Source: an uncultured Pseudoteredinibacter sp. (GTDB taxonomy: Bacteria; Pseudomonadota; Gammaproteobacteria; Pseudomonadales; Cellvibrionaceae). Taken from it: 64,000 nt of DNA. The notes beneath the pieces are model-generated. The model was not told the origin of the DNA. It did not search any database and saw only the letters and a list, made by a program, of their open reading frames with translations. The translations under genes were made by a program, and so were the position numbers. Shown here in pieces: positions 36,817 through 45,492 of this stretch. Position 1 is the first letter of the stretch. Each line of letters begins with the position of its first letter. The stretch lies in contig NZ_CANMSS010000008.1 in the NCBI RefSeq assembly GCF_947500695.1, forward strand, positions 186,001 to 250,000. The letters run 5' to 3'.

Positions 36817-36889
36817 GTAACTCAATCAGTTACTACATAGGTCACTACACAAGTAATTTATGTTGGTAACTGCATGGGTAACTACACAG
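36817..36889. repeat. Short tandem repeat, 12-bp period
   Basis: Six consecutive units near GTAACTACACAG: GTAACTCAATCA, GTTACTACATAG, GTCACTACACAA, a diverged 13-base unit (36853-36865), GTAACTGCATGG and GTAACTACACAG. They occupy the spacer between apeB and the start of the cNMP/rhodanese gene, so they could be regulator sites for the latter. The remaining spacer shows nothing I can name. Confidence 0.65.
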
Positions 36890-36924
36890 TTATTACCACT
36901 TTCCATGCCATATTGTGGTTCAGG

Positions 36925-38226
36925 TTATACCCTTTGTCTGTCTAAAAATCTATTAAAAATACGATGCAAGGTATAACAGTCTTCGCTACCGGCGAGCTCT
37001 CGAATGGAGTGCATACCAAAGGTCGGCACGCCAACATCAACGGTTCTGACACCGATCTCAGTTGCTGTGATCGGCCCAATGGTGCTGCCACAGCCCATAT
37101 CCGCACGTGTTACGAAAGTTTGTACCGGTAGCTCTTCAGCCAGTAGTTTAAACAAGCCAGAGGTTTCGCTATTGCTGGCATAGCGCTGATTTGCGTTAAT
37201 CTTGATCACTGGTCCTGCATTGAGCTTTGGCCCATGGTTTCCATCATGTTTATTGGGGAAGTTCGGGTGGATGCCATGGGCATTATCCGCCGAGATCATC
37301 AGGCTTCGGCTGATAATCTGTTCGCGAGGATTTATTTCAGGCCAAATTCGCTCTAGGAAACTCGCTAACATTGGACCTTGCGCTCCACAGGCCGAAGCAC
37401 TGCCGACCTCTTCATGGTCATTACACACCAGCAAAGTACTTTGCTCACTGCCCGCTTGCAGCATTGATTCTAAGCCGATAAAGCAACTCAGTAGATTATC
37501 CAATCGAGCGCTGGCCAAAAAGTCACCATGTAAACCGATTTGAGCGGCGCCTTGACAGTCATAGCAACTGATCTCGAAATCTAAGATTTTATCGATGTCC
37601 AAATCTGACTGTGCCGCCAATAGTTCTGCACGTAATAGATCTTCGAAGGATATGGCCGCTTCACTAAGGCATAACAGCGGTGGCATATCGGTTTGCGGAT
37701 TGACACTACGCTTGTCATTAACACCGCGATCAAGGTGTATCGCCAAGCTTGGAATCGTCGCCACAGCGCGCTTGAAATCTACCAGGGCAGACTGTAACTG
37801 CTGATCTTTATCGCTAAAGCTGACACGACCAGCTAAGGATAAATCACGGTCAAACCAAGGGTTCAATAAAACGCCGCCATAGATTTCAACGCCCAGCTGG
37901 GCATAGCCTTGTTGGTGCAAATCAGGCTGAGGTTTTACCTTTAGACAAGGGCTATCTGTGTGAGCCCCGATCATTCTTAGGCCACTTTCAAGGGGATCTT
38001 CAGTGCCATAAACAAAGGCGATTATGGAAGAGTCATTGCGGCAAACGTAGTATTTGTTGCCAGGGCTAAGTTGCCAATGCTCTGACTCATGCAATTGATT
38101 AAAACCTGCCTGCTCCAAACGGGAGGCCATGGCTTTTACAGCGTGGAAAGGAGTTACAGATTCATCAAGAAACGCGATACAGCGCTTTAGAAAGTCCGCC
38201 GCAGCGGTAGAGTCATGAGCAGTCAT
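36925..38226 (-). CDS. apeB: M18 family aminopeptidase ApeB
   Basis: Zinc aminopeptidase, aspartyl type. Family motifs: [15 protein letters not shown] with the metal-binding His/Asp, [20 protein letters not shown] with the catalytic Glu pair, [20 protein letters not shown] and [11 protein letters not shown]; the C-terminal MHSIRELAG carries the last metal His. At 433 residues it is normal. Predicted cytosolic. It is followed by the tandem-repeat spacer. Confidence 0.94.
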   Translation of the reverse strand: MTAHDSTAAADFLKRCIAFLDESVTPFHAVKAMASRLEQAGFNQLHESEHWQLSPGNKYYVCRNDSSIIAFVYGTEDPLESGLRMIGAHTDSPCLKVKPQPDLHQQGYAQLGVEIYGGVLLNPWFDRDLSLAGRVSFSDKDQQLQSALVDFKRAVATIPSLAIHLDRGVNDKRSVNPQTDMPPLLCLSEAAISFEDLLRAELLAAQSDLDIDKILDFEISCYDCQGAAQIGLHGDFLASARLDNLLSCFIGLESMLQAGSEQSTLLVCNDHEEVGSASACGAQGPMLASFLERIWPEINPREQIISRSLMISADNAHGIHPNFPNKHDGNHGPKLNAGPVIKINANQRYASNSETSGLFKLLAEELPVQTFVTRADMGCGSTIGPITATEIGVRTVDVGVPTFGMHSIRELAGSEDCYTLHRIFNRFLDRQRV

Positions 38227-38309
38227 AAGCCCTCAATTTAGGAAAATCACTAAAAACTAAGCTTATGGATCTTAGCAGCTTTGGCGCCAAGACTCAGCAA
38301 ATCAGAGAG

Positions 38310-38351
38310 ATAAAACCAAAAGAGCCGCTAATCTCTAGGGTTAAGCGGCTC
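38310..38351 (-). terminator. Terminator after the hydroxyacid dehydrogenase gene
   Basis: GAGCCGCT (38322-38329) pairs with AGCGGCTC (38344-38351). Read on the minus strand, the stem is followed by TTTTGGTTTTA. It lies about 20 bp after the stop at 38373. Confidence 0.75.
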
Positions 38352-38372
38352 GTTCTTCTGACTTAAGCAAAA

Positions 38373-39245
38373 TCAGCCGCGTTTTAGGCGAGCCAACAAT
38401 GACGAAGTATCCCAACGACCACCGCCCATGATTTGTACATCGTTGTAAAATTGATCAACCGTGGCCGTTACTGGTAAAGAGGCATTGATTCGAGCGGCCT
38501 CTTGCAAAACAATCGAAAGGTCTTTGCGCATCCAGTCAACCGCAAAACCGTGATTGTAATCGCCCGCCAACATGGTGCGGTAACGGTTTTCCATTTGCCA
38601 TGATTGCGCGGCGCCCTTAGAGATCACATCGACAACTTGATGAGGATCTAAGCCAGCCTTTTCAGCAAAATTCAAACCTTCCGCCAAGCCCTGCACTAGG
38701 CCAGCGATACAAATCTGATTTACCATTTTACAGAGCTGCCCTGAACCACTAGGCCCTAGTAAGCGACAAGAACGAGCATAGTGATCGATAACCGGGTCAA
38801 CATGATTAAACACCGTGGTATCACCGCCAACCATGACGGTCAAACTTCCGTTCTCAGCACCAGCCTGGCCGCCAGATACTGGGGCGTCAAGAAAGTGCAA
38901 CTTACGATTCTTGGCTTCCTGGTAAAGCTCGCGCGCGAGCTCTGCCGATGCGGTGGTGTGATCTACCAGCACTGAATCCACTTTCATGCCTGCAAAGGCG
39001 CCATTTTCACCTAAGCATACCTGCCGAACATCATTGTCATCTCCAACGCAGGTGAAGACAATTTCGGCGCCTTCAGCAGCTTCTCTTGGAGTAAGCGCCA
39101 TCGAGCCACCGAACTCTTCAACCCAGCGTTCAGCTTTTTGGCTGCTACGATTGTAAACAGTTACCGTGCAGCCTGCTTTTTGCAGGTGTCCCGCCATCGG
39201 GTAGCCCATCACACCCAAACCTATAAATGCGACTTTTTGATGCAT
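38373..39245 (-). CDS. 3-hydroxyisobutyrate dehydrogenase-family oxidoreductase
   Basis: NAD(P)-dependent beta-hydroxyacid dehydrogenase of 290 residues. Rossmann motif: VAFIGLGVMGYPMAGHLQKA at the N-terminus; substrate motif: DAPVSGGQAGAENGSLTVMV; catalytic Lys in GQLCKMVNQICIAG. The ATG at 39245 has GGAGG upstream; the frame extends to 39278 but lacks such a site. The substrate (3-hydroxyisobutyrate, tartronate or succinic semialdehyde) cannot be told from the sequence alone. There is no pathway gene adjacent. Confidence 0.86.
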   Translation of the reverse strand: MHQKVAFIGLGVMGYPMAGHLQKAGCTVTVYNRSSQKAERWVEEFGGSMALTPREAAEGAEIVFTCVGDDNDVRQVCLGENGAFAGMKVDSVLVDHTTASAELARELYQEAKNRKLHFLDAPVSGGQAGAENGSLTVMVGGDTTVFNHVDPVIDHYARSCRLLGPSGSGQLCKMVNQICIAGLVQGLAEGLNFAEKAGLDPHQVVDVISKGAAQSWQMENRYRTMLAGDYNHGFAVDWMRKDLSIVLQEAARINASLPVTATVDQFYNDVQIMGGGRWDTSSLLARLKRG

Positions 39246-39379
39246 AACATCCTCCAATAAAAAGCAAGTCAGCTTCACCAGCCGCCCCTTGAACGGCCAG
39301 AGATAAATGGATTATTTCATTTCATAATAGACTAGCGTAGAGGATTCGCCTTGATTAAGCCTCCTCTTCTGCCTTTCTA

Positions 39380-40174
39380 TTATAGAAACAGAGCAAAAAG
39401 AATAGCCGCTAAAACTATTCGATATAAAACGAAAGGTAGCATTCCCATGCGTTCTATAACGGCCATAAACCAGTAAACACAGGCATAAGCTGAGACCGCC
39501 GAAACCACTACCCCAATAGCGATTAAGTCCCAAGCTGGCGCAGGCATGGATAACAGCTCTATGCCCTTGTAAGCACCGCTAAGAAAAATAATCGGAATCG
39601 ACATTAAAAATGAGAAACGTGCTGCCGCATCTCGCTGAAAACCAAGCAGCAATGCGGCAGTCATAGTAATCCCCGAACGGGACGTACCTGGAATTAGCGC
39701 AATGGCTTGGGCGCAACCAATAATAAAGGCTGCCCACAGGCTCATTTCAATAATGGATTTACGTCGCGCACCCGTTTTATCGGCGAGCAGCAATAACAAG
39801 CCAAAAACTAAAGTGGTTGTTGCTATAACGAGCGGCGAGCGCAACTGAGCTTCAATGTAATCATTAAAACTCAAAGCGGATAAACCTGCCGGCACAGTAG
39901 CAATCGCCAAAAACAGTAGCAATTGGCTATGCTCATTGAGTTGACGAGTTTTTAGGGTATTCACAGAGCCCAGGGCTATTGCAATAAGCTCCCCGCGAAA
40001 GAACCACACAATAGCCAACAGAGAGCCCACATGCACAGCAACATCAAAAGCTAAACCTTGATCAGGCCACCCCAATAAAACTGAGGGCAGAATTAAATGC
40101 CCCGAGCTTGAAATGGGCAAAAATTCCGTTAGCCCCTGAAGTAAAGCGAGTAAAATAGCCTGTAAGCTATCCAT
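39380..40174 (-). CDS. uppP: Undecaprenyl-diphosphatase UppP
   Basis: Membrane phosphatase recycling undecaprenyl pyrophosphate for peptidoglycan and O-antigen synthesis; associated with bacitracin resistance (BacA). At 264 residues it has multiple membrane helices, the signature LLQGLTEFLPISSSGHLIL at the N-terminus and ALIPGTSRSGITMTAALLLG near residue 165. CAGGAG precedes the ATG. It lies 81 bp downstream of tsaB on the same strand. Confidence 0.96.
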   Translation of the reverse strand: MDSLQAILLALLQGLTEFLPISSSGHLILPSVLLGWPDQGLAFDVAVHVGSLLAIVWFFRGELIAIALGSVNTLKTRQLNEHSQLLLFLAIATVPAGLSALSFNDYIEAQLRSPLVIATTTLVFGLLLLLADKTGARRKSIIEMSLWAAFIIGCAQAIALIPGTSRSGITMTAALLLGFQRDAAARFSFLMSIPIIFLSGAYKGIELLSMPAPAWDLIAIGVVVSAVSAYACVYWFMAVIERMGMLPFVLYRIVLAAILFALFL

Positions 40175-40255
40175 ATTGTCTCCTGACGATAATAGTAAGT
40201 TGTCTTCCTTGTAAGCAACTTGCTTAACTAGCTAGTTAAGCACCTGATCAGCAAA

Positions 40256-41014
40256 TTAGGGTTGGCGGATTCTTTTTCTTTTTTCCCAACTGATTTCATT
40301 TCTTAAATATACTGGTTGCACCTGGCGAATATTTTCAGCCACGCCTGCGGCCCAATCTTTACAGGCAATATTTAAAACATCGGCCGCCCAAGGTTCAATG
40401 CTCTGATCTAGCCCCTCGGCCTGCTGGGAAAATGCATTTAATTCAGGGTAGTGCCAACCTGGCCCACTGCAATACAACTTTGCTTGGCCTTGCTGCTGTT
40501 TAATGAGCGTCTGCATTTTTTCTAGCGCTATAGCCGGATCGTCTAGGGCATCATCTTGCAGTGCGACAAGCTCACTACCATCAAAGCGATAAGCGCCCCA
40601 ATAGACCTGATTCATTCTGGCATCCAAACAACTGAAATAGAGGGCGTCTTCACTTAAAGATTGATCAAGTGGCCTATCAAAGAGCTGTTGATGTTGCGCA
40701 TTAGCCATAGCCGCTAATGTTGAAACAGGTATTACCGGGATACCTAAGCCAAAGGCCAAGCCTTGCACAACAGCGAAACAGATTCTCAAACCAGTAAAAG
40801 AGCCTGGACCAGCACCAAAAGCGATAGCGATTAAATCTTTACGAGCGACATTCGCCTGATTGAGTAACTCATCAACCATGGGCAAGAGCAGTTGAGTATG
40901 CTGTCTTGGTGCCTGGCGACGAATTTCCAACAATTGATTGCTTGGCTCAGAAGGGTTCACGAGGGCAACGGAGCAATAATCCGAAGCTGTGTCCAGGGCA
41001 AGAATGTAGCTCAT
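40256..41014 (-). CDS. tsaB: tRNA t6A biosynthesis protein TsaB
   Basis: Partner of TsaD and TsaE in making N6-threonylcarbamoyladenosine at tRNA position 37. The ASKHA fold start ILALDTASDYCSVALVN, the ARQHTQLLLPMVDELL stretch and AFGAGPGSFTGLRICFAVVQ are characteristic. At 252 residues it is slightly longer than the E. coli protein (231). It has no metal-binding His of the TsaD type, as normal for TsaB. Confidence 0.95.
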   Translation of the reverse strand: MSYILALDTASDYCSVALVNPSEPSNQLLEIRRQAPRQHTQLLLPMVDELLNQANVARKDLIAIAFGAGPGSFTGLRICFAVVQGLAFGLGIPVIPVSTLAAMANAQHQQLFDRPLDQSLSEDALYFSCLDARMNQVYWGAYRFDGSELVALQDDALDDPAIALEKMQTLIKQQQGQAKLYCSGPGWHYPELNAFSQQAEGLDQSIEPWAADVLNIACKDWAAGVAENIRQVQPVYLRNEISWEKRKRIRQP

Positions 41015-41157
41015 AGGGTATTCAAATAAGGAATTAAAAAAGCAATTTTACTCCAAATACGCAGTACTGTTCACCCCCAAATTGGACCTTATAGCCACAA
41101 TGCCGCTAGAGAAAAGGAGTTGGAAGCTGGTATTGCAGGCTTGAGCGAGGAAAAGCA

Positions 41158-41190
41158 TAAAAAAGCCCACTGCGTTTAAGCGCAGCGGGC
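41158..41190 (-). terminator. Terminator after the histone-like gene
   Basis: GCCCACTGCG (41165-41174) and CGCAGCGGGC (41181-41190) pair with one G-U type position; on the minus strand a run of six T follows. It lies about 28 bp after the stop at 41218. Confidence 0.8.
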
Positions 41191-41217
41191 TTGTCAGTGC
41201 CTATAGGCTAGGCGAGC

Positions 41218-42117
41218 TTACTTCTTTTTAGCAGGACGACCGCGCTTTTTGGATTTTGCACTGCTGGCTTTGGCCTTTGGCTTAGCTTTGGCCTTTGGCT
41301 TGGCTTTCGCCTTAGGTTTAGCTTTCGCCTTTGGCTTTGGCTTGGCTTTCGCCTTAGGTTTAGCTTTGGCTTTAGCTTTTTTAGCAGCGGCTTTTGCCTT
41401 AGCGGCAGCCTTCTTTTCAGCAGCCTTTGCTTTAGCAGCAGCTTTCTTTTCAGCGGCTTTTGCCTTAGCAGCAGCCTTCTTGGCAGCGACTTTAGCTTTT
41501 GCTGCCGCTTTTTTCTCTGCAGCTTTAGCTTTGACGGCCGCTTTCTTCTCTGCCGCTTTGGTCTTTGCCTTTTCTTTCTTTTCAGCAGCCTTCAACTTAG
41601 ACGCTAGCTTTTTAGCTAAAGAACTCACCTTCTTCTTATCAGCCGCTTTGCGTTTAGCTTCCCACTTACTCTGGAACGCTTTCATGGCTTTTGCTAAATC
41701 AGCTTCAGATTTGGCGGCCAGTTTGGCCTCTAAATCATCAACTTTTGCCTTAGCAGCCGCTTGTGCAGCTTTGGCAGCTTCAGCTTTTTTAGCTTTCGCC
41801 AAGTTTTGCTTGGAAGTTGACACTTTAGCACGAAGCGCTTTGGCCTTATCGGCCGCTTTGCTTACCGCAGCAGCAGCTGATTTTGCTGCTCGCTTATCGA
41901 CTGCTTTTTTACTTTTCGCTGATTTCTTTTTAGCAGCAACTGCTTTCTTACGAGCAGCAGCAACTTTCTTGGCTTGCGCGGTTAGCTCCTTTATTAATTT
42001 GTCTAATGAGGTTTGTGCGCGTGCGGTTGCAGGCGATACATCTACCTTTGCTTTGCTTGCACTTGCTTTTGTTGATGCAGCTTTACGTTTTGCTGTCTTT
42101 TTTGCAACTTTGGCCAT
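41218..42117 (-). CDS. Histone H1-like Lys/Ala-rich protein with AT-hook
   Basis: A 299-residue strongly basic protein built from Lys, Ala, Pro and Glu. The middle is helical repeats (AEKKAAAKAKA, about 190-240). The tail has KPKAKAKPKAKA repeats ending SSAKSKKRGRPAKKK, where RGRP is an AT-hook core. It resembles AlgP/AlgR3-type nucleoid proteins of Pseudomonas and eukaryotic H1 tails. The ATG at 42117 is chosen because GAGGAG lies upstream; the frame extends to 42153. Low complexity prevents closer assignment. It is monocistronic, with a strong terminator. Confidence 0.82.
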   Translation of the reverse strand: MAKVAKKTAKRKAASTKASASKAKVDVSPATARAQTSLDKLIKELTAQAKKVAAARKKAVAAKKKSAKSKKAVDKRAAKSAAAAVSKAADKAKALRAKVSTSKQNLAKAKKAEAAKAAQAAAKAKVDDLEAKLAAKSEADLAKAMKAFQSKWEAKRKAADKKKVSSLAKKLASKLKAAEKKEKAKTKAAEKKAAVKAKAAEKKAAAKAKVAAKKAAAKAKAAEKKAAAKAKAAEKKAAAKAKAAAKKAKAKAKPKAKAKPKPKAKAKPKAKAKPKAKAKPKAKASSAKSKKRGRPAKKK

Positions 42118-42482
42118 AAGGTTTCTCCTCGATATTTGCCAGTCCACTAGCAATTAGAACAATAGCACAAAAATTCAACAGCCCAAGGGCTAAAGCCGAT
42201 ATTATTTAAAAAAAAACCAATTTGCACGTTTTTACAACGTTTTTTTGTGTTTTGAAGAGAAAATTTTGTATTTTTTTAAAAATTTAGGGAGTAGAACAGG
42301 CTGTTTCTAAGAATTTTCTTATTAAAAGAAGAAACTCTAACAAGAGCTTTTTAATAAAAACATCAAAAAAGATCTTTTAGGTTTTAGAAAATAGCATTTA
42401 AGGACTGCAAAAAAAGAAAATGCAGAGCCTTAATCACAGGCAATTGTTATTAGCCGCTGATAATGAGAGTTGAGAATCGCAT
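42118..42482. other. AT-rich intergenic region upstream of the histone-like gene
   Basis: About 365 bp without a gene, the most AT-rich stretch I noticed in the window, with many A and T runs between 42200 and 42420 (for example TTTTTTTAAAAATTT). It contains the promoter side of the histone-like gene and the 3' side of hemH. Such tracts favour binding by AT-hook or nucleoid proteins, so autoregulation is possible. No terminator for hemH could be identified with confidence. Confidence 0.6.
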
Positions 42483-43502
42483 CTAATTTAAAGCTAATAA
42501 TTCCTGAGATATCTCGGCCAAACAATCTATATGCTCTTCATTGTCATTTAGACAAGGGATATAAGAGAAGCGCCCTCCGCCTGCATGTTGAAAATCTTCT
42601 CGAATTTCTTCTGAGATCTCTTCCAAAGTCTCGAGACAATCCGCAGCAAACGCCGGACAAATCACATCCAGTGATGCTAGTTTATCCTTACCCCACTGCT
42701 TTACTACATCCACTGTATATGGCTGCAACCATTGCGCTTTTCCTAAACGAGACTGAAAACTAATGCCCCACTGCTCCTTTGATAAACCCAACTGCTGGGC
42801 CAAAGATTCTGCCGTGGCCAAACATTGTTGGTAATAAGGATCACCTAGGTCGACACAGCGCTGTGGTATGCCGTGAAATGACATCAACAGCTTCTCAGCA
42901 GAGCCATGCTCCTGACGATGTTGGATAACCGACTGTGCAAGAGCTTGTATATAGGAAGGGCGTTCGAAATATTGTTTATTCACTCGGGCATCAATGATAT
43001 TTCTCTGTTTTAGCTGAAATGCCGCAAGCTGATCATAAACAACCGCCGTCGTCGTTGCCGAATATTGTGGGTACAAAGGTATTATCGCAACTTGTTCGAA
43101 CCCCTTTTGCTGTAGATCTTGGAGCTGCTCAGCGATACTTGGCTTGCCATAGCTCATAGCGTGCCGGACGATGATATTTTGGGCGGGATAAAGGGCGTTT
43201 AGTTTTTGTTCCAATGCACCGCACTGTCGCTCAGTTATCACCCGTAATGGCGAACCTTCTGGCCACCAGATACTTTGGTAAGCTTTTGCGACCGCTTTTG
43301 GGCGAGTAGGCAATATAAACGCGTTGAGAATTAGCCACCAAATAGGCTTAGGTATCTCCACGACCCGAGAGTCACTTAGAAAGTCTGACAGAAAGCGTCT
43401 TACTGAAGGTGCATCTGGAGCCTCTGGTGTGCCCAAGTTTACCAACAACACAGCGAGATTTTTAGAAGTTTGCGCGGTTGGATGCTTTGTATCAGAGGGC
43501 AT
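42483..43502 (-). CDS. hemH: Ferrochelatase
   Basis: Inserts iron into protoporphyrin IX in the last step of haem synthesis. The 339 residues show LAVLLVNLGTPEAPDAPSVR, FLSDFLSDSRVVEIP, the catalytic-His block LLMSFHGIPQRCVDLGDPYY, and the C-terminal VICPAFAADCLETLEEI. The ATG at 43502 has AGGAAG upstream; an upstream ATG at 43541 would add 13 residues. It is downstream of adk, as in several gammaproteobacteria, but separated by a terminator. Confidence 0.96.
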   Translation of the reverse strand: MPSDTKHPTAQTSKNLAVLLVNLGTPEAPDAPSVRRFLSDFLSDSRVVEIPKPIWWLILNAFILPTRPKAVAKAYQSIWWPEGSPLRVITERQCGALEQKLNALYPAQNIIVRHAMSYGKPSIAEQLQDLQQKGFEQVAIIPLYPQYSATTTAVVYDQLAAFQLKQRNIIDARVNKQYFERPSYIQALAQSVIQHRQEHGSAEKLLMSFHGIPQRCVDLGDPYYQQCLATAESLAQQLGLSKEQWGISFQSRLGKAQWLQPYTVDVVKQWGKDKLASLDVICPAFAADCLETLEEISEEIREDFQHAGGGRFSYIPCLNDNEEHIDCLAEISQELLALN

Positions 43503-43636
43503 ATAGGCTTCCTTTAAAGGTACTTTTCTTTCAAGCTGCATACTATCGAAAAGCCATACACTGGTGCAATTATATGGCTAAAATTCTCGCCTACTATGAG
43601 TCAGAGCCCAAGATCGGACTGCTGTTTTCGACACAC

Positions 43637-43665
43637 ATAAAAAAACCCCGCTAGGCGGGGTTTTT
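43637..43665 (-). terminator. Terminator between adk and hemH
   Basis: AAAAACCCCGC-TA-GGCGGGGTTTTT forms a compact GC stem flanked by A and T runs; it lies about 17 bp after the adk stop on the minus strand and could act in both directions. Confidence 0.88.
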
Positions 43666-43681
43666 AGAGACAACAAAAGGC

Positions 43682-44677
<996 letters not shown>

Positions 44678-45478
44678 TTACTTGGCATCGCTGTTTAGCT
44701 TAGCTTGCTGCCAATAACGTTCCAGCTCATCCAAACTATGCTCCTGCCAATTTTTCTGACTGCTATCAACAAGCTGTTCTACCTCTGTAAAACGACGCTC
44801 AAACTTGCGATTCGCAGCTCGTAAAACGCTTTCCGCATCGAGCTTAAGGTGGCGAGATAAGTTGACCATACAAAACATCATATCGCCCAACTCATCAGCA
44901 ATCGCCGCCGGATCTTTCTCTGCAAGTGCTTCTTCAAACTCCTGTCGCTCTTCATCGAGTTTATTAAGCACAGCGCCACTGTCTTGCCAATCGAAACCGA
45001 CGTTGGCCGCACGCCGCTGGAGTTTCTGGGCGCGACTCAGGGAGGGCAAAGCAACTGGCACATCGGCCAATACCGAAGCATGCCCTTTCGCTGCTCGCTC
45101 CTCGGCTTTAAGGTCTTCCCAATTGTTTTTTATATCTGATTCTTGTGTCAGTGTTTTATCCGAAAACACATGCGGATGGCGATGAATGAGTTTATCACTC
45201 ATACTTTGGGCAATATCGTTGAAGTCAAAGAGACCTTCTTCTTTACCCAACTGACTATAAAAAACCACTTGAAATAAGAGATCACCAAGCTCCTCTTTTA
45301 GCTGAGACATATCTTGGCTTTCGATCGCATCGGCAACTTCATAAGCCTCTTCAAGGGTTGAAGGCACAATCGATGCGAAGTTCTGCTCTAAATCCCAAGG
45401 ACAACCTCCTTCAGGATTTCTAAGCTGGGCCATAATCTCTAAAAGTATTTTTATACCTGGCTGATCATTCATGGTCAT
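44678..45478 (-). CDS. mazG: Nucleoside triphosphate pyrophosphohydrolase MazG
   Basis: Hydrolyses NTPs to NMP and PPi; in E. coli it moderates the effects of stringent response. The two MazG repeats are seen: MAQLRNPEGGCPWDLEQNFA with EEAYEVADAIESQD and ELGDLLFQVVFYSQ in the first half, and RAQKLQRRAANVGFDWQ with ADELGDMMFCMVNLSRHL in the second. It is 266 residues. The first codon is uncertain (TTG 45481, ATG 45478 or ATG 45472). It follows relA closely, a linkage known in E. coli. Confidence 0.95.
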   Translation of the reverse strand: MTMNDQPGIKILLEIMAQLRNPEGGCPWDLEQNFASIVPSTLEEAYEVADAIESQDMSQLKEELGDLLFQVVFYSQLGKEEGLFDFNDIAQSMSDKLIHRHPHVFSDKTLTQESDIKNNWEDLKAEERAAKGHASVLADVPVALPSLSRAQKLQRRAANVGFDWQDSGAVLNKLDEERQEFEEALAEKDPAAIADELGDMMFCMVNLSRHLKLDAESVLRAANRKFERRFTEVEQLVDSSQKNWQEHSLDELERYWQQAKLNSDAK

Positions 45479-45492
45479 CAATAAATTAAGTC

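Noticed and set aside
36817..36889. Repeats considered as a CRISPR array
   Set aside because: Units are 12 bases without spacers and no cas genes are present.
41249..42157. A 302-codon open frame on the plus strand, rich in Ala, Leu and Phe
   Set aside because: It is the exact complement of the Lys/Ala-rich histone-like gene; low-complexity codons keep the opposite strand open. The minus-strand gene has a ribosome site and a terminator.
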